DNA of 35,233 nucleotides, taken from positions 1 through 35,233 of IMG/VR virus record IMGVR_UViG_3300033153_013016. One strand, given 5' to 3'. The position numbers and the translations under genes are program-made. Source of the DNA: a virus. A model generated the notes under the pieces. That model made no database searches, was not told where the DNA came from, and saw only the letters and a list, made by a program, of their open reading frames with translations. This document shows positions 22,360-30,816 of the stretch, one piece after another. Position 1 is the stretch's first letter; each line of letters starts with the position of its first letter.

Positions 22360-25212
22360 ATGCAAAAAACTCTACAAAAAAATATCGGAACCTTACAAAA
22401 AATAAATCCTGCTTTAACAGAATGGCTCAAAAAAGAAAAGCCATCTGACTGGATACAAAAAATAAAAAGTCAAAATGGAGATGATAATTTTCTTATTGAA
22501 TCAGGCAGCCAATTCACTCCCGCTTATTCAATGAAAAATCCAGTCAAAGAGGCTAAAAAAGCTGTCAAGAAAATGGATCTACATAAAGAAAATATTTCAA
22601 TTTTACTTGGGATAGGCCTCGGATATTTAGCCAACGAAATATTGATTAAGATGGAAAAAGGCCATAAACTAATTGTTATTGAGCCCGTAGCGGATATATT
22701 AAAAATTGCATTAGGCAAATTCAATTTCGTTAAGTATTTTGAGAATGGCTCATTACTTTTGGTTACTCCAGGAGGAAATGATTCCATACAAAATAAATTG
22801 GCTTTTGCTTTACATTTTTTAAGCAATCAATCTGTAATAGAAGCGTGGCCATTTACAATTGAACTCTATACTCAAAAAAGACCAGATGAATATAAGGATT
22901 TAACGAAACTTACTTCGGACGTTCTTAATCAAATTCTCTGTAATACTGGAACGATTGCGGGTGCCGCTGGCGGAATCATTGCCGATAATGATATGCGATG
23001 TATGCCATATTTAATTAGACATCGAGGGGTTGCCGAATTAAAAAATTTATACAAAGATAAACCGGCCATTTTAGTAAGCACCGGCCCTTCTCTTGCTAAA
23101 AATATTCATCATTTAATTAATATACAAGACAAGGTTATTATTATATGTGTTGGGCAAGCATTGAGAGTTTTGCTTGCGTATGATATTCGACCGGATTTTG
23201 CCTGTACGGTCGATTTTGGAGAAGTCAATTATGTTCATTTCAAAGGACTGATGGATTGTGGAATTCCGCTTGTAACAATAAATAGAACATATGCAAAACT
23301 GATAAAAGATTGGCAAGGTCCAAAATTCGTAGCAGCAACTCCGGTTCCGGGATTCGAAGATATGGCTACCGGAATATTAACAGATAAGGGATTCATCGAA
23401 GCCGGGGGGTCTGTCGCTCATCTCTGTTTTGGATTGGCTCAATTATTAGGATGCAACCCAATTACATTTATTGGTCAAGATTTAGCTCTCGGAAAAACCT
23501 CCCATATTGCACAAGCTGATGCAGGGGGAGAAGTTTTTGTTGATAAAAACGGATTGATAGGCTGGAAAGTTAAGGATCAACGATGTCATTTATTTGGCGA
23601 TAATTTACATGGAATGGGCTATGTTCAATATGTGTCAGGGTATTATGGGCAGGCAGTCATGACGAACGCAGGATTAATGAGTTTCAAAACAGTTTTTGAA
23701 AACATGATTGAGAGATGGGAAAAAGAAAATAATATAATAATCAACAGCACCGAAGGCGGCTGTCATATCAAAGGCTCAAAAAGAATATCTCTTAAAAATG
23801 TCATCAAAAAATACTGCCAAAATCCCATTGATAAATCAGTAATAACTCCGCTTTTATCTCATGCCGATAATGCCGATGAACTAATCAAAAAAGTCATCCC
23901 ATTACTTAAACAGGATATTGATAATTTAAACGAGATAATAATCAATAGTAGAAAGGGAATAGCAGTTAGTCATGGCATTAAAACCCTGATGAATCGCCCT
24001 GAGTATAACCGATTATTGCCTAAAAAGACAGAGAAGATGTTCAATAAGTTAAATCAAAAAGCTATACAAGAATCACAAGGAAATCAATTATTGGTAAATC
24101 AATTATTTTTTAAAATGGCAATCGATAAACTAAAAAAATGTAGACTCAAAACAATGATGATTATGTCAGAAAAAAACTTTATATTTTCCGAAAACGCCCA
24201 TATTGCTGCTGTTAAAAACCCCTTGGTTAATGTGGCTATATACGGGGCAACCAGACAAATTGCTACACGAGGATTAAAAGTCGACCCCACTATCAATCAT
24301 TTTTTAAAGAATAAAAAAGATGCAATAATTCGAACAGAACGCAATATGATTATTCTAAATGCGGCCAAAACTGCTTCTGAATCTCTAAAAAAATCATATA
24401 GAAAAACTCTAAAACTTCTAAAAAAATATGATAAAACAAAGGATGATAATTTATTAACGTCGTTTGAAAAAGAACCTATTAATCTAAAAGATGCCGAAGA
24501 TTATTTTAAGGCAGGCAACTGGGCACATCCTTTATTAGATGCAAAAAAATATATGAATCAAAAAGAATGTTGTGGCATTAAAAAATATGAAAGCGCAAAA
24601 AGGATATATTACAAAGCCATAGAAATGAAAGATAAGGCAATCTATAAAGCCAAAGAAGACGAAAAAGAACATCACGATAAGATGATCAAATTGGTTAAAT
24701 ATAATGAATTACTTGAAAATGCAAAAGATGCAGGCAGATTAGATAAAGATTTTGATCAGGCTTTAGAATTGATGAAAGAGGCAATTGAATTAATGCCCGA
24801 TGAACAGGAGGCAAGATGGGGATTAGCAACAGCATTGCATCATGCACAAAAAATAGAAGAATCAATCAAAGAATATAAAAAACTTATTGAAGATTTTCCC
24901 GACAATAATACATTCCGGTTTGAATACGGGCAGGTTTTACTTCTTGAAAATGATTTGAAAGAAGGACTTAAACAAATCGGAATAGTCATGGAAAAGACAG
25001 ATGAATTTGATAGTTTTTTATCCCGATTAGGAGAAATATATGAACATGCTGGAATGGATAAAGAAGCTCTTGTAGCTTATAGCGCTTATTTAAAAAAATA
25101 CCCATATGACTACAAAATATGGAATAAAAAAGGCGATTGCCTTACCGCATTAAATAGAAAAGCAACCGCCAAAAAAGCATATCAAAAAGCTCTTGATATT
25201 AAGCCTGATTAA
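22360..25212 (+). CDS. Maf/DUF115 glycosyltransferase (motility accessory factor-like) with TPR tail
   Basis: A 950-residue protein. The N-terminal part has SILLGIGLGYLANEIL and LIVIEPVADIL; the central part (about 230-430) carries the DUF115/MptE-like core KPAILVSTGPSLAKNI, then IRPDFACTVDFGEVN, and GGSVAHLCFGLAQLLGCNPITFIGQDLAL. In bacteria Maf proteins transfer pseudaminic or legionaminic acid to flagellin Ser/Thr. Residues about 790-950 form roughly four TPR units (e.g. DFDQALELMKEAIELMP, KKAYQKALDIKPD), a protein-binding tail. In this sugar-synthesis block it is the likely transferase that uses the made sugar. The acceptor (host flagellin or a virion protein) is unknown. AAGGAG sits before the ATG. 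The stop overlaps the opposite-strand tailspike stop. Confidence 0.85.
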   Translation: MQKTLQKNIGTLQKINPALTEWLKKEKPSDWIQKIKSQNGDDNFLIESGSQFTPAYSMKNPVKEAKKAVKKMDLHKENISILLGIGLGYLANEILIKMEKGHKLIVIEPVADILKIALGKFNFVKYFENGSLLLVTPGGNDSIQNKLAFALHFLSNQSVIEAWPFTIELYTQKRPDEYKDLTKLTSDVLNQILCNTGTIAGAAGGIIADNDMRCMPYLIRHRGVAELKNLYKDKPAILVSTGPSLAKNIHHLINIQDKVIIICVGQALRVLLAYDIRPDFACTVDFGEVNYVHFKGLMDCGIPLVTINRTYAKLIKDWQGPKFVAATPVPGFEDMATGILTDKGFIEAGGSVAHLCFGLAQLLGCNPITFIGQDLALGKTSHIAQADAGGEVFVDKNGLIGWKVKDQRCHLFGDNLHGMGYVQYVSGYYGQAVMTNAGLMSFKTVFENMIERWEKENNIIINSTEGGCHIKGSKRISLKNVIKKYCQNPIDKSVITPLLSHADNADELIKKVIPLLKQDIDNLNEIIINSRKGIAVSHGIKTLMNRPEYNRLLPKKTEKMFNKLNQKAIQESQGNQLLVNQLFFKMAIDKLKKCRLKTMMIMSEKNFIFSENAHIAAVKNPLVNVAIYGATRQIATRGLKVDPTINHFLKNKKDAIIRTERNMIILNAAKTASESLKKSYRKTLKLLKKYDKTKDDNLLTSFEKEPINLKDAEDYFKAGNWAHPLLDAKKYMNQKECCGIKKYESAKRIYYKAIEMKDKAIYKAKEDEKEHHDKMIKLVKYNELLENAKDAGRLDKDFDQALELMKEAIELMPDEQEARWGLATALHHAQKIEESIKEYKKLIEDFPDNNTFRFEYGQVLLLENDLKEGLKQIGIVMEKTDEFDSFLSRLGEIYEHAGMDKEALVAYSAYLKKYPYDYKIWNKKGDCLTALNRKATAKKAYQKALDIKPD

Positions 25213-26801
25213 GCTGCAATAGATCCAAAAACTTTCCATACTCCAGGCGCTCCAGTCGTAGTGCATACCCACCCCAAAGTTCCTGCGGCAGCCGGAACAG
25301 TGTTCCAACATATATCACCTATCCTCCATTTATTGGTTGTTGGGGCGACATCATCTGCAATCTCAGATCGGCCATTATCGTTTGTATATCCTAATATCGG
25401 GGTAATTGAATTCTGATTTGATTTTTGTCTAAAAATATTATAGCCCCCAGTATTAGTAACCTGATTCCAATCCATATAACAAAGTTCAAAAAGATTTTCT
25501 CTTGCCTCACGAGCTATTGAAATTAAAGCATATGCAGTGGTACTATAAGGAATAAGATTTCCATTTACTCTCAAAGTATTAGAATAAGTTTGTTCTCCAG
25601 ATACATAAAAACCAACATAATTAGGATAATGATGCATTTCAAGACCACGAATAGTTATTATATTACCAGTAATATTAACTGCATTAGGTTGATCTGATTC
25701 TAATGATACTGCAACCTTACAATAGGCCATATAATTAACATTAATTATATTTGATTCGATACCTGCATTTATCCCATCTGTTGTTCCAGATCGTAGGTAT
25801 ATCCCATGATCACACCCCAAAATTGTATCTACATCAATATTCCACATTCCTATATGTTTCTCATGAGTTGGGCCATAAGCCATAATCCCCATATTAAGGC
25901 CAAGCAAACTCCCAACTTTCATACGGCATCCGTCACCAGCAATAATACTGATCCCAACATTATAATGGGCCGTATCAACTTGTGCCTCCTTGCCAAGGAT
26001 AGTTCCAATTTCTACAACATTGGTTGGAGCACCCCATTCGGAAAAATCAAAAGCAAATATCACACCTCCAGTTATCACATTATCAATTACCGAAAAATAA
26101 GCATTAGGAGCTAAAAAATTTGTTTTTATAGTTGATACAGCCCCCTGAGTAACATAATATCTCCCTGGCCTGATTACGATATTGGCATCATCAATCCCAT
26201 TATGAGAACCAACCAAATCTGATGCAGCAATAGCTTTATTTAAAATTGTTGTATCGTTATAATCGTTTGGGAAGTCTCCCCACCATTCAGGATAGATATC
26301 TGTAACAGCGTTAATTCCAAAAAGGATAGTAATGCTGGTTCCGAATACTTGAGTTAACCCTAATTCGACATGCCCTAAAATAGTTAAAGTCCCGGTTCCG
26401 TCAATTAATGCCCCGGGTTCAATTTTAAAAACAATATTTTTAGGTATTGTTTCACTGGTATCAAGAGTATAGGTAGTTGTGGCTTCTTCACTATTATTCC
26501 TTAAATATATTGTAGCTAAATCAGATCCAATGGAATCAACAAGCGCTTTGATTGTTTTGCCTTCACCGGTTAATCCTTGATCTCCTCCAGTATAATCAAC
26601 GCCATAAAATGCCCCACTCAAAGCCGCCGTTAACTGATTTCGGGTATCCGTTGCTGCAATTTTTAAAGGCAAGCCCGCTCGTTCAATTATATGGGCTATT
26701 TCTTCTTGTATAGCATTAAGCCAATTTTGTTCGACCCTTGTTCCTGGCGGCCCATTTATGAACAAATTGGATTCATTGTATATTCCCTCAGTTCTATGCA
26801 T
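25209..26801 (-). CDS. Tailspike-like fibre with right-handed beta-helix body
   Basis: A 530-residue protein. Residues 1-60 (MHRTEGIYNESNLF, EQNWLNAIQEEIAHII) are an adaptor shared with the gene at 26822. From about residue 150 to 430 short strand repeats with many Asn, Gly and Thr (for example DIYPEWWGDFPNDYND, IVIRPGRYYV, IYLRSGTTDGIN) suggest a pectate-lyase-type beta-helix, as in depolymerase tailspikes. The end GDICWNTVPAAAGTLGWVC resembles a C-terminal segment common to phage tail proteins. It likely binds or degrades a surface glycan. It converges on the Maf gene with stops overlapping at 25209-25212. Confidence 0.72.
   Translation of the reverse strand: MHRTEGIYNESNLFINGPPGTRVEQNWLNAIQEEIAHIIERAGLPLKIAATDTRNQLTAALSGAFYGVDYTGGDQGLTGEGKTIKALVDSIGSDLATIYLRNNSEEATTTYTLDTSETIPKNIVFKIEPGALIDGTGTLTILGHVELGLTQVFGTSITILFGINAVTDIYPEWWGDFPNDYNDTTILNKAIAASDLVGSHNGIDDANIVIRPGRYYVTQGAVSTIKTNFLAPNAYFSVIDNVITGGVIFAFDFSEWGAPTNVVEIGTILGKEAQVDTAHYNVGISIIAGDGCRMKVGSLLGLNMGIMAYGPTHEKHIGMWNIDVDTILGCDHGIYLRSGTTDGINAGIESNIINVNYMAYCKVAVSLESDQPNAVNITGNIITIRGLEMHHYPNYVGFYVSGEQTYSNTLRVNGNLIPYSTTAYALISIAREARENLFELCYMDWNQVTNTGGYNIFRQKSNQNSITPILGYTNDNGRSEIADDVAPTTNKWRIGDICWNTVPAAAGTLGWVCTTTGAPGVWKVFGSIAA
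26694..26735. repeat. 42-bp perfect direct repeat, copy 1 (adaptor region)
   Basis: This 42-bp stretch inside the tailspike gene, from GGCTATTTCTTCTTGTATAG to ATTTTGTTCGAC, is identical to 27080-27121 in the neighbouring paralogue and encodes VEQNWLNAIQEEIA. The identity at DNA level exceeds what protein conservation requires, implying recent duplication, conversion or exchange. Confidence 0.85.
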
Positions 26802-26821
26802 AATATAACCCTTTATTCCTT

Positions 26822-27187
26822 CTAATCAAAAGCCCCATGAAGATTAATCCAATTTCCATTAATATATCCCTGAAATTGATTAACATCGCCATTATTAATA
26901 ATCCTGCCATTTATGGCCGGCAATCCATCTCTTATCGCTGTAGACATTTCGGTTAAAACTATACTATCGCGAGTTGAATGAGCAATAACAGCGGCAAGTA
27001 AATTAATAGCTAATTTTAATTGTGTCGAGGTTTCTGTATCTGCCGTTTCTAAGGTAAGCCCCGCTTGTTCAACTACATAGGCTATTTCTTCTTGTATAGC
27101 ATTAAGCCAATTTTGTTCGACGACGGTTGCAGGTGGATCATTTGAAAACAACCCAGAAACATGATTTGTCCCTTCTGTTCTATGCAT
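26822..27187 (-). CDS. Short tail-fibre adaptor protein, paralogue of the tailspike N-terminus
   Basis: A 121-residue protein whose first 60 residues (MHRTEGTNHVSGLF, EQNWLNAIQEEIAYVV) match the tailspike N-terminus, sharing 42 identical DNA bases. The C-terminus GYINGNWINLHGAFD is like a small fibre or collar tip. It may be a second, short fibre or a stand-alone base for fibre attachment. The gene lies 20 nt from the tailspike gene. Confidence 0.65.
   Translation of the reverse strand: MHRTEGTNHVSGLFSNDPPATVVEQNWLNAIQEEIAYVVEQAGLTLETADTETSTQLKLAINLLAAVIAHSTRDSIVLTEMSTAIRDGLPAINGRIINNGDVNQFQGYINGNWINLHGAFD
27080..27121. repeat. 42-bp perfect direct repeat, copy 2 (adaptor region)
   Basis: Second copy of the repeat at 26694-26735, inside the short adaptor gene. 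The translation-start regions of the two genes also share 17 identical bases around GTTCTATGCATAATATA. The pair could serve as sites of homologous exchange between fibre genes. Confidence 0.85.
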
Positions 27188-27199
27188 AATATACCCCCA

Positions 27200-27796
27200 T
27201 TAAGCAACCACTGTAACCCCCCAAGCATATGTAGGATCAAATCTCCAGATATTAGTGTCATTTTCAAGCCCAGTACTTTGTTCTGGCTCAACAAAGCCCA
27301 CAATCATAATACTTGTTTGCGATTCCGTTGTAATGCTTCCGGGTGAATCAGAATACAGATAGACTGGCCATCCTATTCTGTCATCTGCAAAAGAAGCACT
27401 AAAAGCAGATTTATAAACAAGCCCTTTTCTCAAAACATTACCAAAAGTGCTTATTGCATAGCTATCCCCAGCTACCCCCAAAACAACTGGTCTTTCTGAA
27501 TTTGAACCAACGATACCACTTGCTAAAGTCCATTGTCCTGAAGGGCCTCTTTCAAGAATATTGCCCATTGAACATGCTTCGGAAATCAATTGTGAATAAT
27601 CAACCCAGCCCTTTATACTATCGCCTGCTGAAAAATGTTGTGCATCTGGTCTTTTCCAAAAGTCGCCGGGATTAACAAATTCATCTCCCATCATCGTAAC
27701 TAAAAAATCTCTTAAATCCTGTGCAGAAATTTGCCCCGTTACATTATCTCCAAACAGAGCTAAAAGTGCTGTTCTTGTCCTTTGTGTATCGGCCAT
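27200..27796 (-). CDS. Tail-associated protein, probable fibre or collar component
   Basis: A 198-residue protein. The N-terminus TRTALLALFGDNVTGQISAQDLRDFLVT resembles the start of many phage tail-fibre-region proteins ('dN-x-t-x-q-I-s-x-q-d-l-R-D'). The remainder is beta-rich with repeated strands (VLGVAGDSYAISTFGNVLRKGL, IGWPVYLYSDSPG). It lies between the gp48-like gene and the fibre adaptor. Exact position on the virion is unknown. Confidence 0.55.
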   Translation of the reverse strand: MADTQRTRTALLALFGDNVTGQISAQDLRDFLVTMMGDEFVNPGDFWKRPDAQHFSAGDSIKGWVDYSQLISEACSMGNILERGPSGQWTLASGIVGSNSERPVVLGVAGDSYAISTFGNVLRKGLVYKSAFSASFADDRIGWPVYLYSDSPGSITTESQTSIMIVGFVEPEQSTGLENDTNIWRFDPTYAWGVTVVA

Positions 27797-27811
27797 GTTT
27801 CTTCTCCTTTT

Positions 27812-28660
27812 CTAAGGGGTATTAAATTCGTTATAATCAAATGTATCTTTATGAAATCCACCACCAACTAAAACATCAAAACTACGATGCATTTCACTAT
27901 ATAAAATGGCATCAAAATCAAGAGTAAATCCTTCTCCAAATGCCGCATCAACCTGTCTTTCAAAAAAATAACTGAAACTCTTATTAAATGCCCCTTGTAA
28001 ATATTCAGTGGCCTCATGTGATATTGAGTTAAATCCAAGACCACAAGATTCACTAAAAGCCGCTTCATAAGCAAAAATAATTTGAGTATGAGCCTGTTTA
28101 CGTTTATTAAGAAGGCATATGAGGGCAGCATAATTATCAGATACCCCAATTAATTGATCGTAACATCTACTTTCATGACAAGTAAAATATTCCCATTCGT
28201 ATCCATAATTGCAAGCTACTTTCCACCAAAAAATATTTTCTTTATCCCCACATGGATCTCCGCTAACTCCGACTCCACACCAAAAGGGTCTATATTGAGT
28301 AATTTTAATTATATAGCCGCCGGTGAATACCTCAATTAAATCAATAAAATGTTGTTTATTTTGTTTACCATATAGAGTTAATTTTGCATGGGCCCTTGTT
28401 CTTCTTAACTCAATCGTATCGGCAAGAAGAAAACATTCGGGTAACCCTAAATCATTTTCATGATCAGTAAGTAATTCATTTGTAGTTAATATGTTTTTTT
28501 CAGGAAAAAGGTCATCAGATCTTTTTTCTACACGAGCAAATTCTTCTGCTTCTCCATGTAAAAATTCTGTTAAAACAGAATCATCATCTCTTGCCCATGC
28601 TTTTCCATAAGGCAACAAAGATTGTAAAAGTCTTAAATATTCAAGCGCACTTCTGGCCAT
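27812..28660 (-). CDS. Mu gp48/YmfQ-like (DUF2313) tail assembly protein
   Basis: The start at 28660 is chosen because the ATG overlaps the previous gene's stop (TAATG) and GGAGAG lies upstream; a longer start at 28675 is possible. The 282-residue product begins with ALEYLRLLQSLLPYGKAWARD and later LGLPECFLLADTIELRRTRAHAKL, signatures of DUF2313 proteins, which sit at the baseplate edge next to gp47. The C-terminal part (about 180-282) is aromatic-rich with repeated patterns of Phe. Order matches Mu: gp47 then gp48, then fibres. Confidence 0.8.
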   Translation of the reverse strand: MARSALEYLRLLQSLLPYGKAWARDDDSVLTEFLHGEAEEFARVEKRSDDLFPEKNILTTNELLTDHENDLGLPECFLLADTIELRRTRAHAKLTLYGKQNKQHFIDLIEVFTGGYIIKITQYRPFWCGVGVSGDPCGDKENIFWWKVACNYGYEWEYFTCHESRCYDQLIGVSDNYAALICLLNKRKQAHTQIIFAYEAAFSESCGLGFNSISHEATEYLQGAFNKSFSYFFERQVDAAFGEGFTLDFDAILYSEMHRSFDVLVGGGFHKDTFDYNEFNTP

Positions 28661-29751
28661 TAATAATCTCTCCAAGTAATCGTGCCAAGGATATGAATTT
28701 GTATTTTAGATGCTATTACATTTATTATTGGAGAATTTAATCTATGATGTTTTTCTCCTTCAGCAAGAGATATAGCCTCTGCGATAGATGATATTGCCAT
28801 TGTTTCTCCAGGCCCTCCATCTCTTTCAAATAACCCCTGCAATTCAAGCTCGACCGCCGCCCGAACCGTATCAGTATTTGGATCAAGACTGATGTCTAAA
28901 TCTACGGCCAAAGCAGATAGTTCAATTATAAATAATCCTGGTTCAGCCGTTACGGGTATGCCGATTATCCCGCTCCATTCATGTTCGTGTTCAACTAAAT
29001 AATCATAAACCTCTTGACGTTTTTCCGCATTTGGTATTATTGAAATATCATTATCCCGAACAAAAGCAACCCCAACAGTTCCAGGCCCATGATATATTGG
29101 AAAAATCCAGGCCCTTGTAACCCCGGGATACTCTAAAGTCCAATTTAAAAAATCAGTCTCGGTACCCCCATAAGGGGGCTGTCTTTTTCGCAATAATATT
29201 CTATCTCGTAATTCATTGTCAAATTCTTCATCTTTCCCATTTACTAAACCATCAGAATTAACTACAGTAGAAGTATTGACTCCAACAATGGGGCTGATAA
29301 ATGTGAGTATAATTCCAGAATCATCATTGCTATCGCTACCTGGAACTGCGGCGGTGACACTTAAATCTGCTTGGCCATTTGATATTGTAACCTCCACATC
29401 AGTTATATAAACATTCTCAACGATGGATTGAAGTTCCGACCCGGCAGGAATGATTATTCCAGTTATCCCTGTGACTAATGTTATCCCAGTCGCCACGACC
29501 GCCGTCCTTCTTGACAATCCATATTCAAAAGCATGGGCATCTAATCCGGCCTCATCGGCCGTAGAGACAAATAATTGCCGTGCTTGATAATCTAAATATT
29601 CATATAACAAATGAAATGCCCCGGCATTAACTTTTGAAACAACATTTAATGTCGACCGCCTTAAAAGAGATGCCGCTCCCGTGATTCGGGTTTGAAAATC
29701 CGCAATTATACGATCAACAATAATTTGTAAAGAATCTCTTGAAAATGGCAT
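28660..29751 (-). CDS. Baseplate J-like protein (Mu gp47-like)
   Basis: A 363-residue protein of the gpJ/gp47 family that forms baseplate wedges in contractile tails. The N-terminus IIVDRIIADFQTRITGAASLLRRS, then LYEYLDYQARQLFVSTADEAGLDAHA, GTETDFLNWTLEYPGVTRAWIFP and ITWRDY at the C-terminus are family features. It lies between gp46-like and gp48-like genes, as in Mu. The domain content and length (Mu gp47 about 360 aa) agree. Confidence 0.88.
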   Translation of the reverse strand: MPFSRDSLQIIVDRIIADFQTRITGAASLLRRSTLNVVSKVNAGAFHLLYEYLDYQARQLFVSTADEAGLDAHAFEYGLSRRTAVVATGITLVTGITGIIIPAGSELQSIVENVYITDVEVTISNGQADLSVTAAVPGSDSNDDSGIILTFISPIVGVNTSTVVNSDGLVNGKDEEFDNELRDRILLRKRQPPYGGTETDFLNWTLEYPGVTRAWIFPIYHGPGTVGVAFVRDNDISIIPNAEKRQEVYDYLVEHEHEWSGIIGIPVTAEPGLFIIELSALAVDLDISLDPNTDTVRAAVELELQGLFERDGGPGETMAISSIAEAISLAEGEKHHRLNSPIINVIASKIQIHILGTITWRDY

Positions 29752-29754
29752 ATA

Positions 29755-30237
29755 TTACCTCAATTCTTGCGCAATCCATTGTGCTTCATATTGGAATGGA
29801 AATACCTTTCCATCTGGCTTATAAATTTGTACCAATAATGCCAATATATCCTGGCCAACCGACCCCAATCTTTCAACACTTACCTCAACCTTTGTGGCCA
29901 CGTCGTCCTCGATTAACCACATTAACGCTTCTTTTGCGTATTCTTTTGTCTTGATTAGAACACTTTCTAACGTCTTTTCTCTGTTTAATAACCATAATCT
30001 TGATCCTATTTGATCATTTTCTATGTCCGAAACTAAATCTCCCCACCAACCCCGCCTGTCTGGATTATTTGAGTCCGGCAAAATATCATCTGATTTTGCC
30101 CTGCGATCTGTAAATAAACTTATGATCACAGCCGTTTCTAATCCCGCATCGGATTTTAAATCTTGAATGGAGGCATCAAAAGAAAAGTCACCTTCCATCA
30201 AATCAGAATCCCAAATTATACGAATATCATTAGACAT
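29755..30237 (-). CDS. Mu gp46-like baseplate protein (GpW/GP46 family)
   Basis: A 160-residue protein with DRRGWWGDLVSDI, GSRLWLLNREKTLESV and EALMWLIEDDVATKVEV, the conserved blocks of the Mu gp46 family (gpW/gp25-like baseplate wedge). The gene ends 3 nt before gp47-like and abuts gp45-like by 1 nt. Role: tail baseplate assembly. Confidence 0.87.
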   Translation of the reverse strand: MSNDIRIIWDSDLMEGDFSFDASIQDLKSDAGLETAVIISLFTDRRAKSDDILPDSNNPDRRGWWGDLVSDIENDQIGSRLWLLNREKTLESVLIKTKEYAKEALMWLIEDDVATKVEVSVERLGSVGQDILALLVQIYKPDGKVFPFQYEAQWIAQELR

Positions 30238-30812
30238 TAATTTGCCTTTGTTTTAATTGTTGTATCGGTGTCTTCAACCATCAATGTATTTGGCACACCT
30301 GTCACTCCGGCAACCGGATCATTATGAGTATGCCCATTATAAATAATCATAGCTAATTTATTAAGAAGTTTTTCAAGAGCCCCTGTTGTATCTCCAATAT
30401 CTACAGTACTTCCATCAATTTTTATCGTTGTTCCTATTATTTCAAGTGTTCCTCCAGCCTTAAAATGAATTCTAAATGGCGAAGATTTATCGTCCTTATG
30501 ATAAATGGCCACTTCTCCTTCAACTAAATCGGTTGGGCGATAACGACTATCATGAATACATAGAGCGATTCCATGATCTCGATTCCCATTCAAAAAACCA
30601 ATAAAAACTTCCGCCCCTGCAAAAGGATAGCTTTCAAATCCATATTCTTGAAATCGCTCGATATCGCTTATTGTTTCATCGGCTAAAGCAAGAACTTGAA
30701 TTCTTTGGGTGCCGTTTGAATTCTCAATAGCCTTTAATACAGCCCTCCCCAATAATAGAAATATTTTATTCGATATCGGTCTAATTAACCTTTTAAAATC
30801 AAGAAAATTCAT
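30237..30812 (-). CDS. Mu gp45-like central spike protein
   Basis: A 191-residue protein. N-terminal NGTQRIQVLALADETISDIERFQEYGF belongs to the Mu gp45/spike family and the C-terminus carries NGHTHND, with a His-x-His like the metal-binding tip of contractile-tail spikes. A strand-rich repeat (GTLEIIGTTIKIDGSTVDIGD) precedes the tip. It punctures the outer membrane at tail contraction. Gene order gp44, gp45, gp46 agrees with Mu. Confidence 0.87.
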   Translation of the reverse strand: MNFLDFKRLIRPISNKIFLLLGRAVLKAIENSNGTQRIQVLALADETISDIERFQEYGFESYPFAGAEVFIGFLNGNRDHGIALCIHDSRYRPTDLVEGEVAIYHKDDKSSPFRIHFKAGGTLEIIGTTIKIDGSTVDIGDTTGALEKLLNKLAMIIYNGHTHNDPVAGVTGVPNTLMVEDTDTTIKTKAN

Positions 30813-30816
30813 AATA

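Noticed and set aside
25806-26114. A + strand ORF within the tailspike gene
   Set aside because: It has no ribosome site or recognisable motif and lies fully inside a clear coding gene on the other strand; it is a shadow frame.
26694-27121. Template/variable repeat pair of a diversity-generating retroelement
   Set aside because: The repeats are identical rather than adenine-mutated, they lie at N-termini, and no reverse transcriptase is seen in the window.
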